From positions 1 to 38,840 of the forward strand of contig JAFGIS010000053.1 in NCBI GenBank assembly GCA_016929495.1: a DNA stretch of 38,840 nucleotides, in the 5' to 3' direction. Position numbers and translations under genes: made by a program. This document shows, piece after piece, positions 8,429 to 15,886 of the stretch. The DNA comes from Polyangiaceae bacterium. GTDB taxonomy: Bacteria; Myxococcota_A; Polyangia; Polyangiales; Polyangiaceae. The notes under the pieces are model-generated. The model worked only from the letters and a program-made list of their open reading frames with translations. It ran no database searches and had not been told where the DNA came from. How positions within the stretch are numbered: the stretch's first letter is position 1; the number at the start of each line of letters is the position of its first letter.

Positions 8429-9070
8429 TGTGCGAACCTCCGGTCTTTTTGTGTCGAAGAAGCCAGCCGAACTAAGGAGGGAGCCGTCTCGCAGACCTTC
8501 GAGCCGTCCATGCAACGCTTCGGTGCGGTGTGTCCGCGCGACTCACATTGTTCCCTGACGGGCAGGCCCCCCGAGCCACGGGAGACCACGCCAGGCCATC
8601 CAAGAGACCACTATGAGGAGACGCTCCAGCGCTGCCCGATCTGACAGCAGCATCTTGAGCTCGTTGCCCGTCGAGGATATCTGAAGTCGGGTTGCTGCTT
8701 GCGGCGGTCCCCCGCCGAACCATCTTCTGTCGCCGGTTGACCCGATTCGGAACGCCGCTCTTTGGGTCTTGCCAAATCCGAGGGGGCGGAGCTAGAGTGT
8801 TGGGAGCTATTGCGTGCTGTGACGGTTGGAGGTGCCGCCATGGTGAAAGGCACGGCCCGAGGGAAAGGCAGCCAGCCACCACGGCGGCTGTCCTACATGA
8901 GACTGTTTTGCCGACGAATCCACACGGAGTGAGAACGTGTGTGCGCCGACGAAAGGCCCAGTGAACCGCCTCGTTCGACGAGGCTCTCGATCGCTCCTCG
9001 GGGGGAACCTGGCTGCCCTGCCTTCCCGAACAGACCCCCGACCAGAGATCCTGCACACGAGGGGACCGCA
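8429..9070. other. Long divergent intergenic region
   Basis: This 642-base region separates the minus-strand metalloprotease from the plus-strand sigma-like gene and should carry promoters for both. A weak plus-strand sigma-70-like match is TTGCCA at 8769-8774 and TAGAGT at 8793-8798 with an 18-base spacer. It would give a leader of about 265 bases to the sigma-like gene, containing the small ORF at 8840. The minus-strand GGAGGT at 8435-8440 belongs to the metalloprotease. Other frames here look non-coding. Confidence 0.4.
8840..8932 (+). CDS. Candidate 30-residue basic peptide with strong ribosome binding site
   Basis: ATG at 8840 is preceded by a perfect GGAGGT (8828-8833) with a 6-base spacer, the best ribosome binding site in this region. 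The peptide, 30 residues ending RRIHTE, has about ten Arg/Lys/His and one Cys and resembles no family I know. It lies 138 bases upstream of the sigma-like gene, in what would be its leader. It could be a leader peptide, a small protein, or chance. The short length and undistinguished codon use keep confidence low. Confidence 0.3.
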   Translation: MVKGTARGKGSQPPRRLSYMRLFCRRIHTE

Positions 9071-9883
9071 ATGACGCTCGCGCCCGCCTCCTCTTCGGCG
9101 CCATGGTTGAGACACGCCGGGGTACAGCCGCGCCGTCTGCACGACGCGCTGGTCACGTTGTCCTCGGAGGAAGCATCGGTTTCGGATCGGGACTCGGCAG
9201 CCCGGCAGCTTCTCCGGGAGCTCGCGTTCTTGGCCCCGTTGTGTCTGTCCCGCTGCCTGCGCGGCGTCGCGCGGGCGCACGAGGCCGCCCGGAGAAACAG
9301 CATCCTCGACGACGCCATCCAACACGTCGCCACGGTTGCCACCACGGGGCGCGCTCGCTTTCGAGGCACTCATCCATCCGAGGCCGTGGCCTGGTGTTCC
9401 AGCGTGCTGACGAATCAGGTGCGTTCGGAGTTGCGATGGCAATCACGGCACCGCCGTATCGACCCGTTTGACTTCGCTCCGCCGGCGCAGGCTTCTGCAG
9501 CCGATGCGCAGATCGCCGTTCGCCACCTTCAGAGGGATCTACTGAACCATCTGGAGCAGACGAGGACTCCTCGAGTTGCGCGGAGTCTCTTCCGGGCTGC
9601 CTGTTGCTACCTCGACCACCTAGCGGGTGCGTCTTTGCTCCACCAGATCGAGCGTTGGGCAAACCAGAGCGATCAGGCTGAGAGGGGCAGGAGTCAGATG
9701 AGACGAGCTCGCAATCGCATCTACCAGTATCATCGGCGCGGTCGGCTCGTCCTCAACGAGCTGTTGGAGCCAGCGCTGGTCGGCCGACTCGGTGACCGCG
9801 CCGCGCCGATCTCGTGTCGGTCGCGCGCGGCAGCTGGACGAGGAGGAACAAGGAATACACGCAGCTCGATGCGGCTCACGTGA
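9071..9883 (+). CDS. Divergent sigma-70-like protein
   Basis: 270 residues from ATG at 9071; GAGGGG about 7 nt upstream supports this start over the one at 8939. Residues about 75-130 match sigma region 2 well: LDDAIQHVATVATTGRARFR, then AVAWCSSVLTNQVRSELRWQ and a basic RHRR. This gives the usual D-D-A-Q, F-RG, A-W, N-R pattern. The expected region 4 is not obvious. The C-terminal part has Arg-rich helices (RGRSQMRRARNRIYQYHRRG) that could be a diverged DNA-binding segment, followed by a low-complexity Arg/Ser tail. It may be an atypical ECF sigma factor or a sigma-derived regulator. It is followed by a candidate small ORF and a transglycosylase-like gene on the same strand. Confidence 0.65.
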   Translation: MTLAPASSSAPWLRHAGVQPRRLHDALVTLSSEEASVSDRDSAARQLLRELAFLAPLCLSRCLRGVARAHEAARRNSILDDAIQHVATVATTGRARFRGTHPSEAVAWCSSVLTNQVRSELRWQSRHRRIDPFDFAPPAQASAADAQIAVRHLQRDLLNHLEQTRTPRVARSLFRAACCYLDHLAGASLLHQIERWANQSDQAERGRSQMRRARNRIYQYHRRGRLVLNELLEPALVGRLGDRAAPISCRSRAAAGRGGTRNTRSSMRLT

Positions 9884-9921
9884 GAGGCCGGCGAACCCGA
9901 CAGCCAATCTAGAGAAGCATT

Positions 9922-10098
9922 TTGTCTAGTGAAGTCGCGGTGAAGACGTTGGGGTCATCAGAGGGCCAGGTATCGATTACCGTCCTAGAAGAACGTGAGG
10001 TCGGCCTGCTGTTGCACGCAGCGCCTGCGATTTCCGGCACGATTACGATGACGCCTTCCGGTGGCCCGGCCGTGCGGCGAGAACAAGAACTTGCGTGA
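9922..10098 (+). CDS. Candidate 58-residue small protein
   Basis: The open frame runs from TTG at 9922 (AGAGAAG a few bases upstream) to TGA at 10096-10098. A GTG at 9940 is an alternative start. The translation has a protein-like character: a central segment VSITVLEEREVGLLLHAAPA is followed by ISGTITMTP and a charged end, with few rare residues. It overlaps the next gene by 38 bases if that gene starts at 10061, or leaves 28 bases if it starts at GTG 10127. Third-position G/C is lower than in neighbouring genes, which weakens the call. Function is unknown. Confidence 0.35.
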   Translation: MSSEVAVKTLGSSEGQVSITVLEEREVGLLLHAAPAISGTITMTPSGGPAVRREQELA

Positions 10099-10717
10099 GC
10101 CCCAATCGATAGCCATATGGCAGGGCGTGTCGTTGACGGACGTGTTGCTGGCGCTGATGCTGAGTCTCCCAGCGCCGTACGGACAGAAGGAAGACTCACA
10201 GGAGCGCGAGGCACGTCTGGCGACGGTGGCGCAAGCCATAGACCGCGCCAGTCGCAAGGCGACCTGCTCTGATCAAGTCGTCGAGGAGAGCTGCGTACCC
10301 ATTTGGCGAGGCTCACGTTTCGACTTGGCCATGCTGCTGGTGACTGAAGCCTATTGGGAGTCGCGGCTGGCCAAGAACGTTCATGAGGGCAAGTGCAGGG
10401 CGTACGAGTGCGATCCGTATCAGAGTCGCCACGGGGTGCTCTTGCATCGTGCTCGTACGCTGTGGCAGCTGCAACGCTCCGGTCCGATCGCCGAGGACTG
10501 GGATCGCATGGTGGGCGTGGATGCCGAGAGCACGACCGCGGCAGCCTGGGCTGCGACCAAGCTGTTCAGCCGAGCGCATCAGCGTTGCGGTTCCATCGCG
10601 GGGGCGATCAGCCTGCTGGCAGGCGGTGCCAAGTGCACGTGGTCACAGACCGCCAGCCGCATGCGCCTTTTCCAGTCCCTCGCACGTCGGGCCCGAGCGA
10701 TGCTGCGGCAGCAGTAG
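10061..10717 (+). CDS. Lysozyme / lytic transglycosylase-like protein
   Basis: 218 residues from GTG at 10061, the first start after an in-frame stop at 10049. GTG at 10127 (before LTDVLLALMLSLPAPYG) is an equally likely start and removes a polar N-terminal stretch. The region around residues 110-135 reads LLVTEAYWESRLAKNVHEGK, with a Glu-Ser pair placed as in the catalytic ES motif of the SLT/lysozyme fold. Two cysteine-containing loops follow, then AAWAATKLFSRAHQ and an AGAISLLAGG helix, again SLT-like (the Gly-rich A..aYN..g region is altered). It would cleave peptidoglycan, in the periplasm or outside the cell. No canonical signal peptide is seen, although residues 25-35 are hydrophobic. 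It follows the sigma-like gene on the same strand, possibly as a unit. Confidence 0.55.
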   Translation: MARPCGENKNLREPQSIAIWQGVSLTDVLLALMLSLPAPYGQKEDSQEREARLATVAQAIDRASRKATCSDQVVEESCVPIWRGSRFDLAMLLVTEAYWESRLAKNVHEGKCRAYECDPYQSRHGVLLHRARTLWQLQRSGPIAEDWDRMVGVDAESTTAAAWAATKLFSRAHQRCGSIAGAISLLAGGAKCTWSQTASRMRLFQSLARRARAMLRQQ

Positions 10718-10814
10718 GGGGCCTTCAATTCCGGTCAGAATATCGACTGATATCCAGCGACCGGATGGCCGGCGCACGAACTGCTGTGGGTGTTTCTGCG
10801 GGGCGTGAGGCGCG

Positions 10815-11087
10815 CTACCGAGTCCCGCCCGAGGCGGAGTCGATCACGCGGACATCCTCACCGAGCTCGGGGAGATCCTGCACGCGAACCCGGATCTCGG
10901 AAACGGCGTACACGAAGTCGTCGAGCACCACCGTGCGGTCCACCATGCTGCTGGAATCCGTCCAACAGTCAGCGCAGGCTGCCACGCCCGCATCGGCTGT
11001 CTCATCAGGATGCGCACTGCGGCGTGCAAAACGGGCGATCCATCGGACAGCTTGGGGATGGCGCGCCCGCACCGGGCCGTGCCACAC
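10815..11087 (-). pseudogene. Short coding remnant or small gene, unknown
   Basis: This minus-strand open frame of up to 90 codons (GTG at 11087, ATG at 10946, TAG at 10815-10817) lies in the 419-base gap between the transglycosylase-like gene and the lipoprotein at 11137. Its last ~60 codons have strong coding character: third positions are almost all G or C, and the peptide is balanced (MVDRTVVLDDFVYAVSEIRV, then VQDLPELGEDVRVID). No ribosome binding site precedes either start and the N-terminal part is Arg-rich. It is more likely the 3' end of a decayed gene than a complete one. No family is recognised. Nothing else supported is seen in 10718-11136 apart from the GGAGG that serves the next gene. 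Confidence 0.4.
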
Positions 11088-11136
11088 TCCAAACGGACGG
11101 TCTTCCTTTCGTGAAGAGGCGTCGGAGGTCTTTCAC

Positions 11137-13128
11137 ATGGCCTGGCACCATAGCTCCCGTTCACGCGTCGCGTGGCTCGTTGCTCTGATGGCGGCCTCGG
11201 GCTGCATCAACCCGCTCGACGTGTTCGGAGTCGAAGAAGACGTCATCGAGACCGAGTCGCAGGCGCGTGCGACGGACAAGCTGAGCGACAAGCATCCCCC
11301 GTACGACCCAGAGCTCACGGTGCGCGAGACGTTCGACGGCTGTCCGTTCGTTTTGAACAAGAGCGCCGCGGTCACGCGCCTGAGTATCGAGGATCTGGCT
11401 GCCGAGGACCGTGCGCTCAAAGGCACGCTCTTCGCCACGCGTGCCGAGGCTCTCGAGGCACTCGGGGGCAGAACCATCATTGCCTCGATGGAAGTCGTCA
11501 ACGGCGCCCTCAAGCCCTTCAATGATGGACTGTACGCTGCCGTGGAGCTCCTGGCCGAAAACGGCGAACAAGGCGCGCTCGTCAACAAGCGCGCGCTGCT
11601 CGATGCGCTGCTCTCCGAGCTCGTTGCGCGCCACAGCGTGGCGCCCACGGACGCGGGGCTCATGGCGGCGTGTGCGGACTTCGCCGCTGCCGCGAAGATC
11701 GGGGGCTCCTCGAGCGTCAGCGTCCCGGCGGAGCTCGACGGCGCGGTCTCGAGCCGCGTCAGCGCATTCGACAGGGCACCGCTGCACTCCACGGTCGTTG
11801 GTTTCTATGCCTGGACCCCGGAGCTCGAGAGCATCTTCCGACGCGACCGCTGGCTCATGTATGCTCTGGAGGGGTCCTACGAGCCCGCGCTGCCGACGGA
11901 CCGCATTGCCGCCGTGGTGGGCGTGCTCGCCGACAGGCCCGAGCTGCAGAGCGCCTACTCGAACTTGCTCGGGCTCTATGCGGGGCTCACCAACCCGGCG
12001 ATGGCCTTCTCGCCGCTCGACGTGCTCTCCGAAACCTCGGAGGCAGACGGCGACGCCGCGGCGCGGACGGCCGTGTTCGCCAGCCGCCACCCAGAGCTCG
12101 GCCAGGATTGCGGCAAGGAGCTCAGCTGGCTGCCTCCGGCTACGAGCCCGGAGACCGAGCTCTTCAACCGGATGGCGTGTTCGGGGCAGCTGAGCGGCAA
12201 TCCGCTGGACGCCCTGATCGCGGCGATACAGTCCGGCCAGATCGACCTGACCCCGCGGGAAGACTCCGGCTGGTACGACCGGCAGCTGTATGCTCTGGAG
12301 ACGCTGCTCTTGCCCGACCGCGCCGCCGAGAACGATCATCTACTGCTCACGCACGAGTACAAGGAGAAGCTCGTCGAGACGTTCAAGTCGCTGTTGATCC
12401 AGACGCGGGAGACGCACGCCAAGTCGCTCGGAATGAGCTCCAAGACAGGCTTTGATTCCCAGCAATCCGTCGACCTCTATCCACTGCTCCCTGTCGAGCC
12501 TTTCCCAACCTTCTACTTGCGAACTGCTCGAGCCTATGCCTTCGTGGAGACACTCCTGAGCGCGGCCCTCGGCTCGCAAGCCCTCGAGAGCACCGCGCGC
12601 CTTCTCGAGGACGGCACGCGAGCGAGCGAGCCGCTCGCCACGGAGCTAGCGGACAAGATACGCTTGCTCTACGGCTTGTATCTCGTCTCGGCGGCCTCCA
12701 TCGGTGTGCGTCCGGATCTTTCGGCCGAGGAGCTAGCGACGGTCGGCGTCGAAGCGGCCGAGGCGGACGCGCGCACCTGGCTCGCGGGCTGGGACAATGA
12801 CAAGGATGTCCTGCGCGATCCGCGTGTGATCCTGCCGGTCTCCTGGGACGAACTGGGAGGCACGGCCACCTACTGGGCCGTCGCGGGCGTCAAGGTGCTC
12901 CGAATGCACGCGAGCTATCCGGAGGGCTACGAGCCTCGCGTCATCGAAAGCGGCTACTGCTCAGTCAAGGACTTCATTCCCTTCGAACCGTACATGCTCG
13001 TCGAGCAGACGCTCGAGGTGACGCGTCCCACGGACGTCCCGCCGCCTACCCGTGACGAGTTCCGCGCCCTTGCCGACCGGCACTCGACGCTCGACGAGCT
13101 CCGTGCTGCGCTCGAGGCAGGCGGATGA
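11137..13128 (+). CDS. Large lipoprotein of unknown function
   Basis: 663 residues from ATG at 11137; GGAGG at 11124-11128 with an 8-base spacer fixes this start, so the longer open frame reaching back to 10393 is not used. The signal is MAWHHSSRSR, a hydrophobic core and lipobox AASGC (Cys23). The mature protein is Ala/Leu/Glu-rich with long helices (ALLDALLSELVARHS, RIAAVVGVLADRPELQSAYS) and several cysteines spaced singly. The C-terminal ~150 residues include TATYWAVAGVKVLRMHASYP and PFEPYMLVEQTLEV. I do not recognise the family. It overlaps the next gene by ATGA, so the pair is translationally coupled and probably acts together at the outer membrane. Codon use matches neighbouring genes, with no sign of recent transfer. 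Confidence 0.85.
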   Translation: MAWHHSSRSRVAWLVALMAASGCINPLDVFGVEEDVIETESQARATDKLSDKHPPYDPELTVRETFDGCPFVLNKSAAVTRLSIEDLAAEDRALKGTLFATRAEALEALGGRTIIASMEVVNGALKPFNDGLYAAVELLAENGEQGALVNKRALLDALLSELVARHSVAPTDAGLMAACADFAAAAKIGGSSSVSVPAELDGAVSSRVSAFDRAPLHSTVVGFYAWTPELESIFRRDRWLMYALEGSYEPALPTDRIAAVVGVLADRPELQSAYSNLLGLYAGLTNPAMAFSPLDVLSETSEADGDAAARTAVFASRHPELGQDCGKELSWLPPATSPETELFNRMACSGQLSGNPLDALIAAIQSGQIDLTPREDSGWYDRQLYALETLLLPDRAAENDHLLLTHEYKEKLVETFKSLLIQTRETHAKSLGMSSKTGFDSQQSVDLYPLLPVEPFPTFYLRTARAYAFVETLLSAALGSQALESTARLLEDGTRASEPLATELADKIRLLYGLYLVSAASIGVRPDLSAEELATVGVEAAEADARTWLAGWDNDKDVLRDPRVILPVSWDELGGTATYWAVAGVKVLRMHASYPEGYEPRVIESGYCSVKDFIPFEPYMLVEQTLEVTRPTDVPPPTRDEFRALADRHSTLDELRAALEAGG

Positions 13129-13817
13129 AGTCGGCGTCTGTCCAGCTGCTGATCTGGACTAGCTCGTTCGCCGCAACCGGCTGCTGCTCGTACGGGTTGC
13201 TGCAAACAGCGCACACCGCACCGCCCGCGAGCGTGCAGGTTCGATGCGGGGCCTCGGAAGTGATCAACGAGCTCACGGATGATTCGGAACGACACCCTGT
13301 GTTGGGTCTATCGGGCGAGCTCGGAGCGCGGGTCGGGCTCACCCGATTCCTGGACATCGGGGCCGCGCCGTTTTTCCGTCTCGGGGTGGCAGCGGACGCC
13401 AAGGTGAACCTTATGCCGTCGGACGAAGCGTTGGCGCTCGCTCCCAGGCTTGCCGTGGGCTACGCGGAGCCAGCCGAGGAGAGTAGCCTCTTCATGGCCG
13501 AAGCCGGTGTGATCGCTTCCTATCGCTGGCACTGGCTCGAGCCGTACCTCGGGCTTGCGATGTCCAACAACTGGATCCGCTACCCCAGGGAAGACACGAC
13601 CCTGCCACCGGAGCAGCGGTGGGCCGCGCGCGAAGGCTATGGTGACGGGCTGCTCAAGAGTCAGCTGGGGGTCGACATGACGATCATAGGTATCTTCGGC
13701 CTGCTCGCCGAATACGGGTACTGGAAGACGCTCCAGAACGATCCCGGCGACGGTTTCAAGTTCGTCGACAACCACGTGTTCGCGCTGGCAATGCGCTTCG
13801 GCGGCGGGCACGAGTGA
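13125..13817 (+). CDS. Outer-membrane beta-barrel-like lipoprotein, coupled to upstream gene
   Basis: 230 residues. The ATG at 13125 overlaps the upstream stop (ATGA). The N-terminus ends in a possible lipobox AATGC (Cys20), with CC following. From residue ~60 the sequence has alternating strands with Gly and aromatic ends (LGLSGELGARVGL, FLDIGAAPFFRLGV, WLEPYLGLAMSNNWIRYP) and finishes HVFALAMRFGGGHE, as in small eight-stranded barrels. A periplasm-facing lipid anchor on a barrel would be unusual, so it may instead be a lipid-anchored porin-like fold or a barrel with a type I signal. Its stop codon abuts the stop of the convergent regulator gene with no intervening base. Function is unknown; it is likely a partner of the 663-residue lipoprotein. 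Confidence 0.75.
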   Translation: MKSASVQLLIWTSSFAATGCCSYGLLQTAHTAPPASVQVRCGASEVINELTDDSERHPVLGLSGELGARVGLTRFLDIGAAPFFRLGVAADAKVNLMPSDEALALAPRLAVGYAEPAEESSLFMAEAGVIASYRWHWLEPYLGLAMSNNWIRYPREDTTLPPEQRWAAREGYGDGLLKSQLGVDMTIIGIFGLLAEYGYWKTLQNDPGDGFKFVDNHVFALAMRFGGGHE

Positions 13818-14810
13818 CTACTCGTTGGCTCGGCGTGGCGCGCGCCCTCTGCCGCGCAGCTCGAGCAGCTGCGTACTGAACAGTACCACGCATTCGTTGG
13901 GTGTACTCTCCGCGATCACGCTGCGTATGCGCTGGAAGAAGTCTTGGTGCATCTCCCGTACGCGGGCCAGATCCGCGCGCGACACACTGAACAAGTTGTA
14001 CGAAGCGTCGTGCTCCTGGCCTTCGGCCATGCGATCGAGTGCGACGCGCGTCCACCAGGCCTTGACCTCGCTCGAGCGTTTGGGATCCATCCGGGTGTCC
14101 ACGGTCCGTCCTTCGTCCACCACCCAGCGGCGCCGCGAGCGGCGTATCTGCCGTGTGGTCGCCAGCAGCTCGAGGCAGCGTCGTTCCTCCTCTTCGGTGA
14201 TGCCCAGCCGCGACGCGATCCAGCCAGGCACGTGGCAGCGCAGGGCGCGATACTCACCGAGCTCGAGCACCCGCAGCACGGCGTGAGACCAGGGCATCGT
14301 GTACGCCGACTCCCGCGCGAACTGCAGCTCGGTCCAGGCCCGAGCCACCGAGGGCAGCTGCGCGGGATCCACGAGCACCGAAAGGAAGTCGAGGAGCCTG
14401 AGCGACGCCGCGCCGACCAGATCCAGAAACTCCGGCAAGCGCGGCTCCGTTTCCCCTTTGAGCCAGCGCGCCACGGCGAATCGGTTCTTGCCCGAGCGCC
14501 GCGCCAGGGTCACGACCGGTGCGGTCCCGCGCAGATCGCGCAACAGCTGGCTGACTCCCTCGGGGCTCGCGATGGCCGTCTTGGTGACCCAAGCTGGCTC
14601 GGCTCGGTAGAAGCGCTTGAGTCCGGCCCGAAGATCGACGCCCACACGCTCGGCGGCACGGAGCGTGCCAGCCGCCGTGGGCCAGGCGCGGCCCGACTCC
14701 CAGCGGTACACGACGTTGCTCTTGTACCCGAGCCGCTTGCTGAAAGCCGGCTGCGAGCGCCTGCCCCGGAGCGCGCGAAGGAGCTCTCGCGCAATGGTAT
14801 CCGAGTCCAT
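13818..14810 (-). CDS. DUF4423-type HTH transcriptional regulator
   Basis: 330 residues from ATG at 14810 (MDSDTIARELL). The frame stays open upstream to 15728 but runs antisense to the lipoprotein gene there, so the longer version is rejected. Residues about 8-50 form an XRE-like helix-turn-helix (SQPAFSKRLGYKSNVVYRWE, then SGRAWP). A second HTH-like segment at about 85-115 reads TLARRSGKNRFAVARWLKGE. The C-terminal half (about 170-320) follows the DUF4423/TIGR02147 pattern: RLGITEEEERRCLELLATTR, SYNLFSVSRADLARVREMHQ, then a final conserved helix and STQLLEL. Proteins of this type are common in Myxococcota and Fibrobacteres and are poorly characterised. It is divergent from the lipoprotein at 14913, with a candidate operator in the shared promoter region. 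Confidence 0.85.
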   Translation of the reverse strand: MDSDTIARELLRALRGRRSQPAFSKRLGYKSNVVYRWESGRAWPTAAGTLRAAERVGVDLRAGLKRFYRAEPAWVTKTAIASPEGVSQLLRDLRGTAPVVTLARRSGKNRFAVARWLKGETEPRLPEFLDLVGAASLRLLDFLSVLVDPAQLPSVARAWTELQFARESAYTMPWSHAVLRVLELGEYRALRCHVPGWIASRLGITEEEERRCLELLATTRQIRRSRRRWVVDEGRTVDTRMDPKRSSEVKAWWTRVALDRMAEGQEHDASYNLFSVSRADLARVREMHQDFFQRIRSVIAESTPNECVVLFSTQLLELRGRGRAPRRANE

Positions 14811-14822
14811 ATAGGCTAGCTT

Positions 14823-14860
14823 TGCACAAACAGGGGCAGTTTGGACCCATGGTTTGTGCA
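14823..14860. promoter_or_regulatory. Candidate operator: 9-base inverted repeat
   Basis: TGCACAAAC (14823-14831) and GTTTGTGCA (14852-14860) are perfect inverted copies separated by 20 bases, with half-site centres 29 bases apart (about three helical turns). They lie between the divergent regulator (start 14810) and lipoprotein (start 14913). The right arm ends 9 bases before the candidate -35 of the lipoprotein, and the left arm lies 12 bases from the regulator start. This placement suits autoregulation and control of the neighbour by the DUF4423-type protein. That link is inferred. Confidence 0.55.
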
Positions 14861-14869
14861 TTTCGCGCA

Positions 14870-14897
14870 TTGACCCCTCGGGCCGCCACCGCATACT
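14870..14897 (+). promoter_or_regulatory. Candidate sigma-70 promoter for the lipoprotein
   Basis: TTGACC (14870-14875) and CATACT (14892-14897), with a 16-base spacer, resemble housekeeping -35 and -10 boxes. Transcription would start near 14904. That would leave almost no leader for an ATG at 14913 and about 57 bases for the internal ATG at 14961. Confidence 0.45.
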
Positions 14898-14912
14898 GGG
14901 GAAGATCGGACG

Positions 14913-15737
14913 ATGCGAGGGCGGAGCGTTCACCCAGATCCGCGGCGTCGGTTCAGTGAGATGCTGGGCTGTCCGAAGCTCGTCTGGGCTCTGCTGGCGT
15001 ACACGGCGTCGCTGGGCGCCGCCGGGTGTGGCCTGTTCGGGGGACAGACGGGCGACTGTTCGAGCGCCAGCGGTATGGGCACGGGCGGCGCTCCCCAAGG
15101 CAGCGGGACAGGCGGAGCCTGCGGCGTCGCCAGAGCTCTGACGCCGGACGCGCCGTCCGAAGACGGATTTTCGGCGCGAGCCGTGCTCGGGGAGTTCGCC
15201 GGCACGTACACGGGCACGGTCGCGTCGGATGCGAACGGCGCAGGGGGGGCGGGCAACCACGCGGGCGCGGGTAGCGCAGCAGGCGCAGCGAACGTAGCGG
15301 GCTCGGTCACCGAGGCGGGCGCCGTCCAAGCGACGAACTCGATCGAGGACGCCGGTGCGGTCGACCTGGCGGACACGGCGTTCTGGGCGTCCGTCGGGCT
15401 CGAAGCCCAATCCGAGCCTGTCGAGGCCCGCGTCACCGTGAGCTATCAGGCCGGCGCGGTCAAGGAGATCACCTGTTCGCACCAGATCCAGATCGAGGTA
15501 CGGGTGGAAGTCTCGGTCGGGGCGTTGAAAGAGCCTGCCACGTCGGCGTGGCTGGTCGGCGACACTCTCGGTGCCAAGCTCGCCACTACGTTTGCGGCAT
15601 CCAGCGACCCTGATGTCCCGGCGCTCTCGCTCGAGCTCACTTTCGACTCGACGCGCGCGCTGGGAACGCTGCGGCCCGCCGATGCGGATGCTGCCGGACC
15701 CACTCTCGAGTTCCAGCTCGCCCACCAACAGTCATAG
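14913..15737 (+). CDS. Gly/Ala-rich lipoprotein
   Basis: 274 residues from ATG at 14913 (GGGGAAG about 9 nt upstream). ATG at 14961 is a real alternative: it gives a more typical short signal (lipobox Cys at residue 23 instead of 39) and fits the candidate promoter at 14870-14897. The lipobox is GAAGC. A Gly/Ser/Ala-rich linker with a few cysteines follows, then an Ala-rich region (about 110-155). The C-terminal ~120 residues form a beta-rich domain (ARVTVSYQAGAV, IQIEVRVEVSVG, LSLELTFDSTRAL). Function is unknown. It is divergent from the DUF4423-type regulator and is probably its target. The stop is followed by the hairpin at 15824. Confidence 0.72.
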   Translation: MRGRSVHPDPRRRFSEMLGCPKLVWALLAYTASLGAAGCGLFGGQTGDCSSASGMGTGGAPQGSGTGGACGVARALTPDAPSEDGFSARAVLGEFAGTYTGTVASDANGAGGAGNHAGAGSAAGAANVAGSVTEAGAVQATNSIEDAGAVDLADTAFWASVGLEAQSEPVEARVTVSYQAGAVKEITCSHQIQIEVRVEVSVGALKEPATSAWLVGDTLGAKLATTFAASSDPDVPALSLELTFDSTRALGTLRPADADAAGPTLEFQLAHQQS

Positions 15738-15823
15738 AAGCTGCCCCCGCGACGCGCGTCGCAGCACGGCCTGGCGGACGCGGCGCACTGCGTGCCCCGC
15801 CCCCGCCAGGGGCCCGCCTGATA

Positions 15824-15852
15824 CGGCCCGGGCGCCCGGGACGCCCGGGCCG
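15824..15852. terminator. Strong GC hairpin between convergent genes
   Basis: A perfect 11-base stem (CGGCCCGGGCG at 15824-15834, CGCCCGGGCCG at 15842-15852) has a 7-base loop. It sits in the 149-base gap between the plus-strand lipoprotein stop (15737) and the minus-strand VWA stop (15887). It could stop transcription from both sides. No T-run follows on either strand, so if it is a terminator it is not a classic intrinsic one. Confidence 0.55.
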
Positions 15853-15886
15853 CATGGGGGCCCCTCGACTCCGCCCCGGCGAGACT

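Noticed and set aside
7604-8644. Long plus-strand frame across the metalloprotease
   Set aside because: It is antisense to a protein with clear HExxH and lipobox motifs; such shadows are common in GC-rich genes.
10393-11136. N-terminal extension of the large lipoprotein
   Set aside because: The extension overlaps the transglycosylase-like gene and its product is Arg/Ser-rich; GGAGG and a lipoprotein signal at 11137 fix the real start.
14811-15728. Extension of the DUF4423-type regulator to 15728
   Set aside because: This part is antisense to the lipoprotein at 14913-15737, and the regulator has a plausible HTH start at 14810.
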